A stretch of DNA of 33,149 nucleotides, from positions 1 through 33,149 of the forward strand of contig NZ_ATVX01000024.1 of assembly GCF_000420945.1 (NCBI RefSeq). Direction: 5' to 3'. The stretch is from Butyrivibrio sp. VCB2006 (GTDB taxonomy: Bacteria > Bacillota > Clostridia > Lachnospirales > Lachnospiraceae). The notes under the pieces are model-generated. The model saw only the letters and a program-made list of their open reading frames with translations. It was not told where the DNA came from and ran no database searches. How positions within the stretch are numbered: the first letter of the stretch is position 1; the number at the start of each line of letters is the position of its first letter. The translations under genes and the position numbers were made by a program. Below are positions 17,331-26,084 of the stretch, in pieces.

Positions 17331-17870
17331 TTATTTCTTACCGGTCTTACCAACTTTACGTCTGATAACCTCATCAGCATACTTGATTCCCTTGCCCTTA
17401 TATGGCTCTGGAGCTCTCTTCTCTCTGATGATTGCAGCGTGCTGGCCAACCGCCTCTTTGTCGATACCCTTAACTGTGATTACCTGACCCTCTACAACTG
17501 TCTCAACTCCCTCAGGATCAACAAGTTCTACTGGGTGAGAATAACCAAGTGTAAGAGAGAGTGTCTTGCCGTTTTTAGCAGCTCTGTAACCTACACCGTT
17601 TACCTCAAGCTTCTTCTCGAAACCTTCTGTTACACCAACAACCATGTTGTTGAGAAGGCTTCTTGAAAGGCCGTGTAAAGCTCTTGTCTTCTTCTGATCG
17701 TCAGGTCTCTTAACTTCGATCTGACCGTCTTCCTGTGAGAAAGAAATCTCAGCAGGGAAAACTCTTGTAAGGGTTCCCTTAGGTCCCTTTACAGTCACCT
17801 TATTATTTTCTGCAACTTCTACTGTTACACCAGCAGGAACTGCGATTGGCATTTTTCCAATTCGTGACAT
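17331..17870 (-). CDS. rplF: 50S ribosomal protein L6 (uL6)
   Basis: This 179-residue protein has two repeated L6 domains and the signature [21 protein letters not shown] near the C-terminus. It contacts the sarcin-ricin region near the factor-binding site. The ATG has GGAGGT upstream. It is 15 bases after rpsH. Confidence 0.97.
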   Translation of the reverse strand: MSRIGKMPIAVPAGVTVEVAENNKVTVKGPKGTLTRVFPAEISFSQEDGQIEVKRPDDQKKTRALHGLSRSLLNNMVVGVTEGFEKKLEVNGVGYRAAKNGKTLSLTLGYSHPVELVDPEGVETVVEGQVITVKGIDKEAVGQHAAIIREKRAPEPYKGKGIKYADEVIRRKVGKTGKK

Positions 17871-17885
17871 GCCCGTACCTCCAAT

Positions 17886-18287
17886 TTACCAAATGAATGC
17901 AAGAACTTCGCCACCAACCTGCAGCTCTCTTGCTTTTTTATCAGTTACAACGCCCTGGTTTGTAGAAATGATAGCAATACCAAGACCACCTAATACTCTA
18001 GGAAGCTCATCCTTGCCTGCGTATACACGAAGACCAGGTTTTGAGATTCTCTTAAGTCCTGTGATAACCTTATCGTTTCTGTCAGCACCGTACTTAAGTG
18101 TAATATGAAGATTCTTGAATGCTCCATCTTCAACAACGTCTAACTTCTTAATATATCCCTCTTCAAGAAGAATGTTTGCAATAGCAAGCTTCATCTTAGA
18201 AGAAGGTACATCAACAGTGTCATGCTTTGCAGTGTTTGCGTTACGAATTCTTGTAAGCATATCTGCAATAGGATCGTTCATTGCCAT
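17886..18287 (-). CDS. rpsH: 30S ribosomal protein S8 (uS8)
   Basis: This 133-residue protein begins [17 protein letters not shown] and ends [16 protein letters not shown], both typical. It binds helix 21 of 16S rRNA, and in enterobacteria represses the spc operon. AAGGAGG precedes the ATG. The upstream 274-base gap to rpsN is unusually wide and holds copy C of the multi-stem element. Confidence 0.97.
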   Translation of the reverse strand: MAMNDPIADMLTRIRNANTAKHDTVDVPSSKMKLAIANILLEEGYIKKLDVVEDGAFKNLHITLKYGADRNDKVITGLKRISKPGLRVYAGKDELPRVLGGLGIAIISTNQGVVTDKKARELQVGGEVLAFIW

Positions 18288-18366
18288 TTTAAAATTGCCT
18301 CCTTAATTATTTTTGCTTCGCCTTACTACTCCCCGAATTGAGCAGAGACACGAAGCCGCAATGTGA

Positions 18367-18526
18367 ATGATATTGGTGTCATAAGACACAAATGCGTACA
18401 TGTTTACATGTTAAGCATTTTGTCTTAATGACCCTAACAAATATGAGGAATTTGCACGATAGTGCTTATTCCGAATGTTTGTCGAATTGCGAAAGCAGTT
18501 ATTCTGCGGAGCAATTCGAATATCAT
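18367..18526 (+). repeat. Four-stem intergenic palindromic element, copy C
   Basis: The element is closed by ATGATAT/ATATCAT (18367-18373, 18520-18526). Inside are a long nested hairpin AAGACA..AAATGC / GCATTT..TGTCTT (18383-18426), ACAAA/TTTGT (18437-18441, 18478-18482) enclosing GCAC/GTGC (18454-18457, 18462-18465), and TCGAATTGC/GCAATTCGA (18482-18490, 18511-18519) with inner GCAG/CTGC. The linkers GACC, ATGAGGAA, ATTCCGAATGT and ATTGCGA are shared with copy B on the opposite strand. It has no coding potential and no U-run. A GCTTCG/CGAAGC pair (18315-18320, 18351-18356) lies beside it. Confidence 0.8.
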
Positions 18527-18561
18527 GCTAAAAAAGTTAATTAGTTACAGTATGATACCAA

Positions 18562-18747
18562 TTACCAGGATGCCTTACGAACACCTGGAATCTCGCCCTT
18601 ATATGCAAGTTCACGGAAGCAAATTCTGCAGATTCCGTACTTTCTAAGATAAGCATGAGGACGACCGCAGATCTTACAACGGTTGTAAGCACGTGTTGAG
18701 TACTTAGGTTTCATCTGCTGCTTCAACTTCATGGATAATTTAGCCAT
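18562..18747 (-). CDS. rpsN: 30S ribosomal protein S14 type Z (uS14)
   Basis: This 61-residue protein is the short, zinc-binding S14. Four Cys (C24, C27, C40, C43) form the CxxC-x12-CxxC ribbon. The ATG has GGAGGG upstream. It follows rplE as in the standard spc operon. The zinc form can be replaced under zinc limitation in relatives; no paralogue is in this window. Confidence 0.97.
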   Translation of the reverse strand: MAKLSMKLKQQMKPKYSTRAYNRCKICGRPHAYLRKYGICRICFRELAYKGEIPGVRKASW

Positions 18748-18768
18748 GTGTTATATTCCCTCCTATAA

Positions 18769-19308
18769 TTACTTTGCAAAAGGCATATTGAACAGTGTAA
18801 GAAGCTCACGAGCCTCCTCATCTGTCTTAGCTGTTGTTGTGAAAATGATATCCATACCTCTTGTCTTGTCGATCTTATCATACTCGATTTCAGGGAAGAT
18901 AAGCTGCTCCTTGATACCAAGTGCATAGTTTCCTCTTCCATCGAATGAGTTAGGGTTGATTCCTCTGAAGTCACGTACACGAGGAAGTGCAAGGTTTACA
19001 AGACGATCAAGGAAATCGTACATCTTGTCACCACGAAGTGTTACCTTACATCCGATAGGCATACCCTCTCTCAGTTTGAAGTTAGCGATAGACTTCTTAG
19101 CCTTTGTAATAACAGGCTTCTGGCCAGAAATAATAGCCATATCATTAGCGGCGTTCTCAAGAAGCTTAGCATTTTCCTTAGCTTCACCAACACCCATATT
19201 GATAACGATCTTGTCGAGCTTTGGAACTTCCATTACGTTCTTGTAACCGAACTTCTTTGTCATTGCATCAACGATCTCGTTCTTGTATAAATCCTTATAT
19301 CTACTCAA
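18769..19308 (-). CDS. rplE: 50S ribosomal protein L5 (uL5)
   Basis: This 179-residue 5S rRNA-binding protein has [19 protein letters not shown] and [15 protein letters not shown]. The start is a TTG giving [13 protein letters not shown], with AGGAGG nine bases upstream; no in-frame ATG lies near. A rare start codon in so highly expressed a gene is notable. Confidence 0.96.
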   Translation of the reverse strand: MSRYKDLYKNEIVDAMTKKFGYKNVMEVPKLDKIVINMGVGEAKENAKLLENAANDMAIISGQKPVITKAKKSIANFKLREGMPIGCKVTLRGDKMYDFLDRLVNLALPRVRDFRGINPNSFDGRGNYALGIKEQLIFPEIEYDKIDKTRGMDIIFTTTAKTDEEARELLTLFNMPFAK

Positions 19309-19330
19309 AGTTATATACCTCCTTTCTTAA

Positions 19331-19660
19331 TTAGTCGATAACCTCACCAGTCTTTTTAGCGATGCGGCTCTTCTTTACAACCTTACCGTTCTCATCTTTC
19401 TCAACCTTGAATCCGATCTTGGTAGGCTGTCCGTTATGAAGATACATAACATTTGAGATATCAAGCGCAGCTTCACGCTCAACAATTCCGCCATTAGGAT
19501 TCTTTGCAGAAGGCTTCTCGTGGCAGATGGCCTTATTAACACCTTCTACGATAACCTTACCATTCTTCTTATCAACTGAAAGGACTTTACCTTCCTTGTC
19601 GATTTCACCACCGGCGATAACCTTAACCATATCACCCTTTTTGATCTTACTTGTTGACAT
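19331..19660 (-). CDS. rplX: 50S ribosomal protein L24 (uL24)
   Basis: This 109-residue assembly-initiator protein has an N-terminal KOW domain (KKGDMVKVIAGGEIDKEGKV) and KNPNGGIVEREAAL-type sequence (here AKNPNGGIVEREAALDISN). The ATG has AGGAGG upstream. It follows rplN by 12 bases. Confidence 0.97.
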   Translation of the reverse strand: MSTSKIKKGDMVKVIAGGEIDKEGKVLSVDKKNGKVIVEGVNKAICHEKPSAKNPNGGIVEREAALDISNVMYLHNGQPTKIGFKVEKDENGKVVKKSRIAKKTGEVID

Positions 19661-19672
19661 ATGGGCGCCTCC

Positions 19673-20041
19673 TTATAATACTTCCGGAGCGAGAGAAAGA
19701 ATCTTCATGAACTTTTTCTCACGAAGCTCTCTAGCTACGGGTCCAAAAATACGTGTTCCCTTAGGCGTACCATCTTCATTGATAACAACAGCAGCGTTCT
19801 CATCAAATCTGATGTAGGAACCGTCCTTACGACGTGTCTCTTTAACAGTACGAACGACAACAGCCTTAACTACGTCACCCTTCTTTACAACTCCACCGGG
19901 TGTTGCTTCTTTAACAGAAGCTACTATTGTGTCGCCGATTCTCGCATATCTTCTTGTAGATCCACCCATAACACGGATTGTAAGAAGCTCTTTAGCACCA
20001 GTGTTATCAGCGACCTTCAGTCTACTTTCCTGCTGAATCAT
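19673..20041 (-). CDS. rplN: 50S ribosomal protein L14 (uL14)
   Basis: This 122-residue protein has the exact family length, begins [19 protein letters not shown] and ends [25 protein letters not shown] (shown in two parts in the literature as FGPVARELR and [10 protein letters not shown]). It forms an intersubunit bridge. AAGGAG precedes the ATG. Confidence 0.97.
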   Translation of the reverse strand: MIQQESRLKVADNTGAKELLTIRVMGGSTRRYARIGDTIVASVKEATPGGVVKKGDVVKAVVVRTVKETRRKDGSYIRFDENAAVVINEDGTPKGTRIFGPVARELREKKFMKILSLAPEVL

Positions 20042-20064
20042 GATATTTCTCCTTTATTTTATGA

Positions 20065-20319
20065 TTACTTTGCACGCTCAATTATGGATACAAGTCTCCA
20101 TCTCTTATCCTTGGAGATAGGCTTTGTTTCCATGACCTTAACTGTGTCACCGATACGGCACTCATTGTTCTCGTCATGAGCCTTAAGCTTGTAAGTTCTC
20201 TTTACAATCTTCTTGTAAAGAGGATGCTTTACATGGTCCTCAATGGAAACTGTGATGGTCTTATCCATCTTATCGCTTGTTACTTTACCAACACGCGTTT
20301 TTCTTAAATTTCTTTCCAC
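20065..20319 (-). CDS. rpsQ: 30S ribosomal protein S17 (uS17)
   Basis: This 84-residue OB-fold protein has [19 protein letters not shown] and [19 protein letters not shown]. The start is GTG (MERNLRK), with AAGGAG eight bases upstream and no nearer ATG. It lies between rpmC and rplN. Confidence 0.96.
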   Translation of the reverse strand: MERNLRKTRVGKVTSDKMDKTITVSIEDHVKHPLYKKIVKRTYKLKAHDENNECRIGDTVKVMETKPISKDKRWRLVSIIERAK

Positions 20320-20347
20320 GATTATTTCTCCTTATTTAGTATGAGGC

Positions 20348-20557
20348 TTAGTTTGCAGCCTTAGCATTCTGTGTGATTACAGTCTGGATTCTTGCAATAT
20401 TTCTTCTTACTTCTTTAATTCTTGCTGTATTATCCAACTGGTTTGTAGCGTTCTGGAACTTAAGGTTAAAAAGTTCCTTCTTAGCTGATACAAGCTCTGT
20501 CTGAAGCTCGTCAACTGACTTAGCCTTGAGCTCGTCTACATACTTATTAGTTTTCAT
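20348..20557 (-). CDS. rpmC: 50S ribosomal protein L29 (uL29)
   Basis: This 69-residue two-helix protein has [20 protein letters not shown] and [17 protein letters not shown]. The ATG giving [10 protein letters not shown] lies inside the last codons of rplP, an 11-base overlap, so L29 is translated by coupling to L16. The longer open frame upstream is antisense-free shadow of rplP and is not used. Confidence 0.95.
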   Translation of the reverse strand: MKTNKYVDELKAKSVDELQTELVSAKKELFNLKFQNATNQLDNTARIKEVRRNIARIQTVITQNAKAAN

Positions 20558-20984
20558 TAGATACACCGCCTTCCAAATCAGCCTTAGAAACGATCTTGCA
20601 TCTGCAAGGAAGCTTATGTGTCGCAAGACGAAGAGCTTCTCTAGCATCGGCCTCGGCAACTCCGCCGATTTCGAACATTACACGACCTGGCTTAACAACA
20701 GCTACCCATCTATCAGTTGCACCCTTACCGGAACCCATACGTGTTCCAAGAGGCTTTAATGTGATAGGCTTGTCAGGGAAGATTTTGATCCAAACCTGAC
20801 CACCACGCTTGATGAAACGTGTCATAGCTACACGGGCTGCCTCAATCTGGTTTGAATTGATCCAGCAAGGCTCAAGCGCAACTATTCCGTACTCACCATA
20901 ACTAATTGTGTTACCACGAGTGATTTTATGAGCCATTGAACCGCGGAACTGCTTGCGGTGCTTAACTCTCTTTGGCATTAACAT
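20547..20984 (-). CDS. rplP: 50S ribosomal protein L16 (uL16)
   Basis: This 145-residue protein starts [15 protein letters not shown] and has [20 protein letters not shown], the loop near the peptidyl-transferase and A-site tRNA elbow. Its ATG overlaps the rpsC stop as TAATG, and its end overlaps rpmC by 11 bases, so rpsC-rplP-rpmC form a coupled series. Confidence 0.97.
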   Translation of the reverse strand: MLMPKRVKHRKQFRGSMAHKITRGNTISYGEYGIVALEPCWINSNQIEAARVAMTRFIKRGGQVWIKIFPDKPITLKPLGTRMGSGKGATDRWVAVVKPGRVMFEIGGVAEADAREALRLATHKLPCRCKIVSKADLEGGVSNEN

Positions 20985-21655
20985 TATTTATCGCTCCCTT
21001 CCTTATCTGAACTCTCACCTGCTCTGGTTGGAAGTACTTCACCCTTATAGATCCATACCTTTACACCAACCTTACCGTAGGTTGTATCTGCTTCAGCAAA
21101 ACCGTAATCGATATCTGCTCTAAGAGTCTGAAGAGGAATTGTACCCTCGCTGTAGAACTCTGAACGAGCGATATCAGCGCCGCCAAGACGACCTGAGCAG
21201 CATGCCTTGATACCAAGTGCATCTGTCTTCATTGTTCTGCTCATGCATGACTTCATAGCTCTTCTGAATGATACACGGTTCTCAAGCTGCTGAGCGATGT
21301 TCTCTGCAACAAGCTGTGCATCCTTATCAGGCTTCTTGATTTCCTTAATGTCAACAAGAACCTTCTTGTCTGTGAGCTTTGAAAGCTCCTTCTTAGTTAC
21401 TTCGATTTCAGCACCGCCCTTACCGATAACAACACCAGGCTTAGCTGTGTAAACGATAACCTTAACTCTATCTGATGCTCTTTCGATCTCAATCTTAGAA
21501 ACACCAGCTGCATATAACTTCTTCTTCAGAAATTTTCTGATATTGTAATCTTCTACCAGATTATTGGCGAAATCAGCAGACTCAGCATACCACTTTGAGT
21601 CCCAGTCAGCGATAACACCAACTCTGAGGCCATGAGGATTAACTTTCTGTCCCAT
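20984..21655 (-). CDS. rpsC: 30S ribosomal protein S3 (uS3)
   Basis: This 223-residue protein has an N-terminal KH domain with the GXXG loop in [11 protein letters not shown] and the C-terminal S3 domain with [20 protein letters not shown]. It helps form the mRNA entry channel. The ATG giving [11 protein letters not shown] has AAAGGAG upstream. The C-terminal tail is short and acidic ([10 protein letters not shown]). Confidence 0.97.
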   Translation of the reverse strand: MGQKVNPHGLRVGVIADWDSKWYAESADFANNLVEDYNIRKFLKKKLYAAGVSKIEIERASDRVKVIVYTAKPGVVIGKGGAEIEVTKKELSKLTDKKVLVDIKEIKKPDKDAQLVAENIAQQLENRVSFRRAMKSCMSRTMKTDALGIKACCSGRLGGADIARSEFYSEGTIPLQTLRADIDYGFAEADTTYGKVGVKVWIYKGEVLPTRAGESSDKEGSDK

Positions 21656-21674
21656 TTCTAGGTTCTCCTTTCAA

Positions 21675-22070
21675 TTATCTCTCGTCCAAAATAACAGTCA
21701 GATGACTCATTCTCTTGTTGATTCTGTATGCTCTGCCCTGTGCTCTAGGCTGAATTCTCTTCATAATAGGGCCGTTGCTTGCAGTGCACTCAGCAACATA
21801 AAGATTAGCTCTGTTCATACCTTTGTTGTTCTCTGCGTTAGCTACAGCGCTTGCAAGAAGCTTGTAGATTACGCTAGAAGCATATCTAGGATTGTACTCG
21901 AGAATTGCAAGTGCAGTCTCTACATCCTTACCTCTGATAGCATCCATGACAAAGCATGCCTTCTGAACAGGTATTCTTGCGTAAGATAACTTTGCAAAAG
22001 GTCTTGTTTCTTTATTGTCACGATTTCTTTCTCTTTTGATCTTTGATCTATGCTTGATTTCCATTTCCAT
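21675..22070 (-). CDS. rplV: 50S ribosomal protein L22 (uL22)
   Basis: This 131-residue protein has ARIPVQKACFVMDAIRGK and the long loop with MKRIQPRAQGRAYRINKR that lines the exit tunnel. The start giving MEMEIKHRSK is chosen from AAAGGAGG eight bases before; the N-terminus is a few residues longer than the minimal family form. Confidence 0.96.
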   Translation of the reverse strand: MEMEIKHRSKIKRERNRDNKETRPFAKLSYARIPVQKACFVMDAIRGKDVETALAILEYNPRYASSVIYKLLASAVANAENNKGMNRANLYVAECTASNGPIMKRIQPRAQGRAYRINKRMSHLTVILDER

Positions 22071-22100
22071 GGATATTTCCTCCTTTCATCGAACGAATAA

Positions 22101-22391
22101 TTAGTGTACGCTGCTCTTTCTCTCTGCGGGAGAATTTCCAGCATGTCCTCTGAATGTTCTTGTAGGAACAAACTCACCAAGCTTGTGTCCAACCATATCT
22201 TCAGTAACATATACAGGAATATGCTTTCTTCCGTCATGAACAGCAATTGTGTGTCCAACAAAAGACGGGAAAATTGTAGAACGACGTGACCAAGTCTTAA
22301 CTATCTGCTTCTGGCCCTCAGCGTTCATAGCATCTATCTTCTTAAGCAGGCTTGCGTCTGCAAAAGGTCCCTTTTTAAGTGATCTAGACAT
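22101..22391 (-). CDS. rpsS: 30S ribosomal protein S19 (uS19)
   Basis: This 96-residue protein has [20 protein letters not shown] and [27 protein letters not shown]. It binds S13 in the head. GGAGGA precedes the ATG. It follows rplB by 11 bases. Confidence 0.97.
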   Translation of the reverse strand: MSRSLKKGPFADASLLKKIDAMNAEGQKQIVKTWSRRSTIFPSFVGHTIAVHDGRKHIPVYVTEDMVGHKLGEFVPTRTFRGHAGNSPAERKSSVH

Positions 22392-22402
22392 TTTATTCCT
22401 CC

Positions 22403-23245
22403 TTATTTGATAGCCTTACCGTTTCTTCTTCTTACGATCAGCTTGTTAGAAGCCTTCTTAGCCTTACGTGTCTTATAACCAAGAGCTGGCTTACCCCATG
22501 GTGTGCTAGGACCAGAACGTCCAATAGGTGCTCTACCTTCACCACCACCGTGTGGATGGTCGTTAGGGTTCATAACAGAACCACGAACTGTAGGACGGAC
22601 ACCCATGTGACGAACACGACCAGCTTTACCATAGTTAATAAGGTTGTGATCACCATTTCCTACAACACCGATTGTTGCACGGCACTCGATAGGAACCATT
22701 CTCATTTCGCCTGAAGGAAGACGAAGTGTTGCATACTTACCCTCTTTAGCCATAAGCTGAGCAGCGTTACCAGCTGATCTAACCATCTGGCCACCCTTTC
22801 CAGGATAAAGCTCAATGTTGTGTACGTTTTCACCGACAGGAATCTGTGAAAGTGGGAGGCAGTTACCAACACGGATCTCTGCGTTAGCACCGTTCATAAC
22901 TGTCATGCCATCTGTTAATCCGTTAGGTGCAAGGATATAAGCCTTTGTGCCATCCTCGTACTGGATAAGTGCGATATTTGCTGATCTGTTAGGATCATAC
23001 TCAATTCCGATAACCTTTGCAGGCATATCGTCCTTGTTTCTCTTGAAATCTACGATTCTGTACTTAACTCTGCCGCCGCATCCACGATGTCTAACAGTGA
23101 TCTTACCCTGGTTGTTACGACCAGCCTTGCTGTTCTTTGAAACAATGAGGGACTTCTCTGGAGATGACTTTGTGATCTCTGAGAAATCTGATCCAGTCAT
23201 GTTTCTTCTGGATGGGGTATATGGGCCGTATTTCTTAATTCCCAT
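22403..23245 (-). CDS. rplB: 50S ribosomal protein L2 (uL2)
   Basis: This 280-residue protein contains [18 protein letters not shown] and the C-terminal loop [18 protein letters not shown], whose histidine lies near the peptidyl-transferase centre in the family. AAGGAG precedes the ATG. A 93-base gap to rplW holds no gene. Confidence 0.98.
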   Translation of the reverse strand: MGIKKYGPYTPSRRNMTGSDFSEITKSSPEKSLIVSKNSKAGRNNQGKITVRHRGCGGRVKYRIVDFKRNKDDMPAKVIGIEYDPNRSANIALIQYEDGTKAYILAPNGLTDGMTVMNGANAEIRVGNCLPLSQIPVGENVHNIELYPGKGGQMVRSAGNAAQLMAKEGKYATLRLPSGEMRMVPIECRATIGVVGNGDHNLINYGKAGRVRHMGVRPTVRGSVMNPNDHPHGGGEGRAPIGRSGPSTPWGKPALGYKTRKAKKASNKLIVRRRNGKAIK

Positions 23246-23338
23246 GATTATTTCTCCTTTTTATTTATCACGCATCTAATGATTTATCATTTGAATCCCG
23301 GACTCATTCTGGATTCGTGCGTATAGTTTACTGTTGAA

Positions 23339-23638
23339 TTAGAGTCCCTGGAAGATCTCGATGTCCTTGCTGTCTTCTGTCAGCTGAACGATTGCCTTCT
23401 TAGTCTTAGCTGTGAAACCAACGATCATGCCACGTCTCTTTCTCTTACCAGCGGCGTTGATTGTGTTTACCTTAGCAACCTTTGTTCCTTCGAACATCTT
23501 CTCTACAGCTTCCTTGATCTGTGTCTTGTTAGCTTCAGGATTAACAAGGAAAGTGTACTTCTTCTCTGCCATGCCGTTCATGCTCTTCTCAGTAAGAACT
23601 GGCTTAAGGATTACGTCATAATACTGTAATGCTGCCAT
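23339..23638 (-). CDS. rplW: 50S ribosomal protein L23 (uL23)
   Basis: This 99-residue protein surrounds the tunnel exit and docks trigger factor and SRP in the family. It has [16 protein letters not shown] and [14 protein letters not shown]. The ATG giving MAALQYYD overlaps the rplD stop as TAATG, with GGAGG inside the end of rplD; a TTG two codons earlier is rejected. Confidence 0.97.
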   Translation of the reverse strand: MAALQYYDVILKPVLTEKSMNGMAEKKYTFLVNPEANKTQIKEAVEKMFEGTKVAKVNTINAAGKRKRRGMIVGFTAKTKKAIVQLTEDSKDIEIFQGL

Positions 23639-24261
23639 TAGCAATACACCTCCTCAATCTTTGCAACTGCATCCTTTGTAAGGACGAGTGTTCTAGCGTT
23701 TACGATATCATACACATTAAGTGTGTTTGTAAGTGTTGTGTTAGCCTCAGCAAGGTTTCTTGCAGAAAGTACTACATTCTGATCATTGTCAGCAAGTACA
23801 ACAAGTGCCTTACGTGTAGCCTTGAGGTTGTTCATAACCTCTGCGAATCTCTTTGTCTTAATCTCATCAAACTTGAGCTCGTCAACAACAACGATGCTGT
23901 TGTTCTGAACCTTATCTGTAAGAGCAGACTTAAGAGCAGCTCTCTTCTCTTTCTTGTTCATCTTGAAAGAGTAATCTCTTGGAACTGGAGCGAATACAAC
24001 TCCGCCGCCCTTCCACTGAGGTGCTCTGATAGATCCCTGTCTAGCATGACCTGTTCCCTTCTGTCTCCAAGGCTTTCTTCCGCCTCCGGAAACTTCAGAA
24101 CGTGTCTTTGCTTTCTGTGTACCCTGGCGCTTATCAGCGAGCTGCTGAAGAACAGCCATGTGTACGAGATGTTCATTTACTTCAACTCCGAAGATAGCAT
24201 CGTTTAAATCGATCTTGCCAACTTCTTTGCCTTCCATATTGTAAACAGATACATTAGCCAT
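23638..24261 (-). CDS. rplD: 50S ribosomal protein L4 (uL4)
   Basis: This 207-residue protein has the tunnel loop [20 protein letters not shown] and [17 protein letters not shown]. In enterobacteria L4 represses the S10 operon; whether it binds the leader seen before rpsJ here is unknown. AAAGGAGG precedes the ATG by ten bases. Confidence 0.97.
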   Translation of the reverse strand: MANVSVYNMEGKEVGKIDLNDAIFGVEVNEHLVHMAVLQQLADKRQGTQKAKTRSEVSGGGRKPWRQKGTGHARQGSIRAPQWKGGGVVFAPVPRDYSFKMNKKEKRAALKSALTDKVQNNSIVVVDELKFDEIKTKRFAEVMNNLKATRKALVVLADNDQNVVLSARNLAEANTTLTNTLNVYDIVNARTLVLTKDAVAKIEEVYC

Positions 24262-24288
24262 CTGTATGGTTCCTCCTTTCGCGTTCTA

Positions 24289-24972
24289 TTAGCCTACAAC
24301 CTTAACGGTTTCCTTGATTGTAACAAGTCCCTTCTTAGGTCCAGGAATAGCGCCCTTTACAAGAATAAGATTCTTGTCAGCATCTACTCTAACAACCTCA
24401 AGATTCTGAACTGTTACTTTTACACTGCCCATGTGACCAGGCATTCCCTTGCCCTTGAATACGCGGCTAGGATCTGAACTTGAACCATTAGAACCCTGAT
24501 GACGGTGGAACTTGGAACCGTGTGCCATAGGTCCTCTGTGCTGACCATTCTTCTTAATAGCACCCTGGAATCCTTTTCCCTTTGAAATAGCTGTTGCATC
24601 AATCTTGTCGCCTTCAGCGAAAACATCAGCCTTGATTTCTGCACCAAGTGCATACTCTGCAGCGTTCTCAAGCTTGAACTCTCTTACATATCTCTTGCAA
24701 GAAACTCCAGCCTTCTTGAAATGTCCCTGCTCAGCCTTTGTTGCACCGTGACGGTGGTAGATTGTCTTGTTACCATTCTTGTCCTTGTTAACAACCTTTT
24801 CCTTCTTGTCAACAAATCCAACCTGAACTGCGCTGTAACCATCATTCTCAACTGTCTTGATCTGAGTTACTACGCATGGTCCTGCCTGAAGAACAGTTAC
24901 AGGAACCAGTGAACCATCTTCTTTGAAGATCTGGGTCATTCCGACCTTAGTAGCTAAAATAGCCTTCTTCAT
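24289..24972 (-). CDS. rplC: 50S ribosomal protein L3 (uL3)
   Basis: This 227-residue protein has [20 protein letters not shown] and the central loop with [20 protein letters not shown] and [12 protein letters not shown] that approaches the peptidyl-transferase centre. AAGGAGG precedes the ATG. It is separated from rpsJ by a 166-base structured gap. Confidence 0.97.
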   Translation of the reverse strand: MKKAILATKVGMTQIFKEDGSLVPVTVLQAGPCVVTQIKTVENDGYSAVQVGFVDKKEKVVNKDKNGNKTIYHRHGATKAEQGHFKKAGVSCKRYVREFKLENAAEYALGAEIKADVFAEGDKIDATAISKGKGFQGAIKKNGQHRGPMAHGSKFHRHQGSNGSSSDPSRVFKGKGMPGHMGSVKVTVQNLEVVRVDADKNLILVKGAIPGPKKGLVTIKETVKVVG

Positions 24973-24999
24973 GTGTTTTACCTCCTTATTACGTCTACA

Positions 25000-25083
25000 G
25001 CGGATGCTTACTTCGTTCGCAATGTCGCTTTAATTGCTATTTGCAATTCTCCAGTTGTCACGGCATCATGCGTCTCGCATCAT
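25000..25083 (-). repeat. Intergenic palindromic element, copy D (rplC-rpsJ gap)
   Basis: The minus strand reads ATTGCGAACGAAGTAAGCA (25005-25023), close to ATTGCGAGAACGTAGTGAAGCA-type sequence in copy B (8425-8446). Also present are AATTGC-AAATA-GCAATT (25032-25048) and ATGCG/CGCAT (25068-25080). It looks like a shorter or degraded copy, in the same orientation as copy B. Confidence 0.6.
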
Positions 25084-25138
25084 ACTAGTAGAGGTGAATT
25101 GATTGTTTCTTTATAATGAACAACAACCGAATCGGTTA

Positions 25139-25450
25139 TTATTTCATCTTGATATTGATGTTTACACCAGCTGGCATCTCGAGTCTCTGAAGAGCCTCAA
25201 CTGTCTTAGATGTTGGTGTAATGATATCGATAAGTCTCTTGTGTGTTCTCTGCTCGAACTGTTCTCTGGAATCCTTATACTTGTGAACAGCTCTTAAGAT
25301 AGTAACAACTTCCTTCTTAGTAGGAAGTGGAACTGGTCCTGAAACCTGTGATCCGTTCTTCTTGACTGTCTCGATAATCTTCTTGGCAGATGCATCAACA
25401 AGCTGATGATCATAAGCCTTAAGTGTAATTCTCATTACCTGATTTGCCAT
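25139..25450 (-). CDS. rpsJ: 30S ribosomal protein S10 (uS10)
   Basis: This 103-residue protein begins [20 protein letters not shown] and has [20 protein letters not shown] and [11 protein letters not shown]. It also serves as NusE in antitermination. AAAGGAGG lies ten bases before the ATG. It is the first gene of the S10-spc run, behind a promoter and a structured leader of about 280 nt. Confidence 0.98.
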   Translation of the reverse strand: MANQVMRITLKAYDHQLVDASAKKIIETVKKNGSQVSGPVPLPTKKEVVTILRAVHKYKDSREQFEQRTHKRLIDIITPTSKTVEALQRLEMPAGVNINIKMK

Positions 25451-25731
25451 AAAAAAAGTCGCCTCCTTTTCGCACTTTTTGAATTAAGTACGACAAGCGG
25501 TGACTGTACACTCTCCCGTGTGTGTCCACAACCTCATTACAAACAAAGTTGTCCCGAACACTTTGCACGTCGTTTCTGCCTTGGGTTAGTCGGCAGACTT
25601 CAATTTACTGTACAGTGACTTGTCGTCAGTTTGTTTGGCCTTTATAGCTGGCCCTAGACATTCGCTCCACGGAAAACCTGCTCAACTGGATAAGCAGCAA
25701 CCTCACGCTTCATAGCTATCATGTCACAGCG
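25451..25731 (-). promoter_or_regulatory. Structured rpsJ (S10 operon) leader RNA
   Basis: The leader has an outer long-range helix: ACGACAAG plus ACTGTACA (25490-25497, 25503-25510 on the plus strand) pair with TGTACAGT plus CTTGTCGT (25609-25616, 25619-25626). It encloses CAAAGT/ACTTTG (25544-25565) and TCTGCC/GGCAGA (25575-25597). Upstream are GGCC/GGCC (25637-25653) and CTGCT/AGCAG (25678-25697). S10 leaders have been predicted in Clostridia; I cannot confirm the same class. An r-protein ligand is inferred. Confidence 0.7.
25654..25722 (-). CDS. Possible 22-residue leader ORF in the rpsJ leader
   Basis: A short frame, MIAMKREVAAYPVEQVFRGA-NV, starts about ten bases after the predicted transcription start. 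The composition is protein-like, but no ribosome binding site precedes either ATG. It overlaps leader hairpins, so it may be a chance frame or part of an older gene. Confidence 0.2.
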   Translation of the reverse strand: MIAMKREVAAYPVEQVFRGANV

Positions 25732-25737
25732 TTTATG

Positions 25738-25766
25738 AGTATAAAACATTTTTTTCTGATATGCAA
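25738..25766 (-). promoter_or_regulatory. Promoter of the S10-spc operon
   Basis: On the minus strand TTGCAT (25761-25766), a 17-base spacer and TATACT (25738-25743) lie in an AT-rich tract. The -10 matches at five of six positions and the -35 at three. The predicted start is near 25731. The remaining 25767-26084 interval is AT-rich with no gene; a TATAAT at 26032-26037 may serve the divergent methyltransferase gene. Confidence 0.6.
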
Positions 25767-26084
25767 CTACTTTTTTAAAATTAATCACTTTTATCGCAAA
25801 ATCAGTGTTTTTCGACAAGATTTCTTGATTTATTTTAACATCTTGTCTTCTACTAATGACTAAAAACCGTCTATGTAGTAGAATGTGGTACATTGCTGTT
25901 TGAATATACTATAATATAGTAAGAACAGGTGCTACCCCTCTTGCATCAATATACGTACCACACTGAGTACAGATGATAGCACAGGGTGACACAAATAACC
26001 ATTACCATTCTATAAAAAATTATAAACAGTTTATAATGTAAGATGTTTTATCACACTTCATTATATATAGGAAGGAATATATTT

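Noticed and set aside
20348..20659. 103-residue form of L29
   Set aside because: The extra N-terminal part is the out-of-frame end of rplP; the internal ATG gives the normal 69-residue L29.
25118..25900. Longer frame (79 codons, 25654-25893) before rpsJ as a gene
   Set aside because: Most of it lies upstream of the predicted promoter and start site, in AT-rich sequence with no ribosome binding site or recognisable motif.
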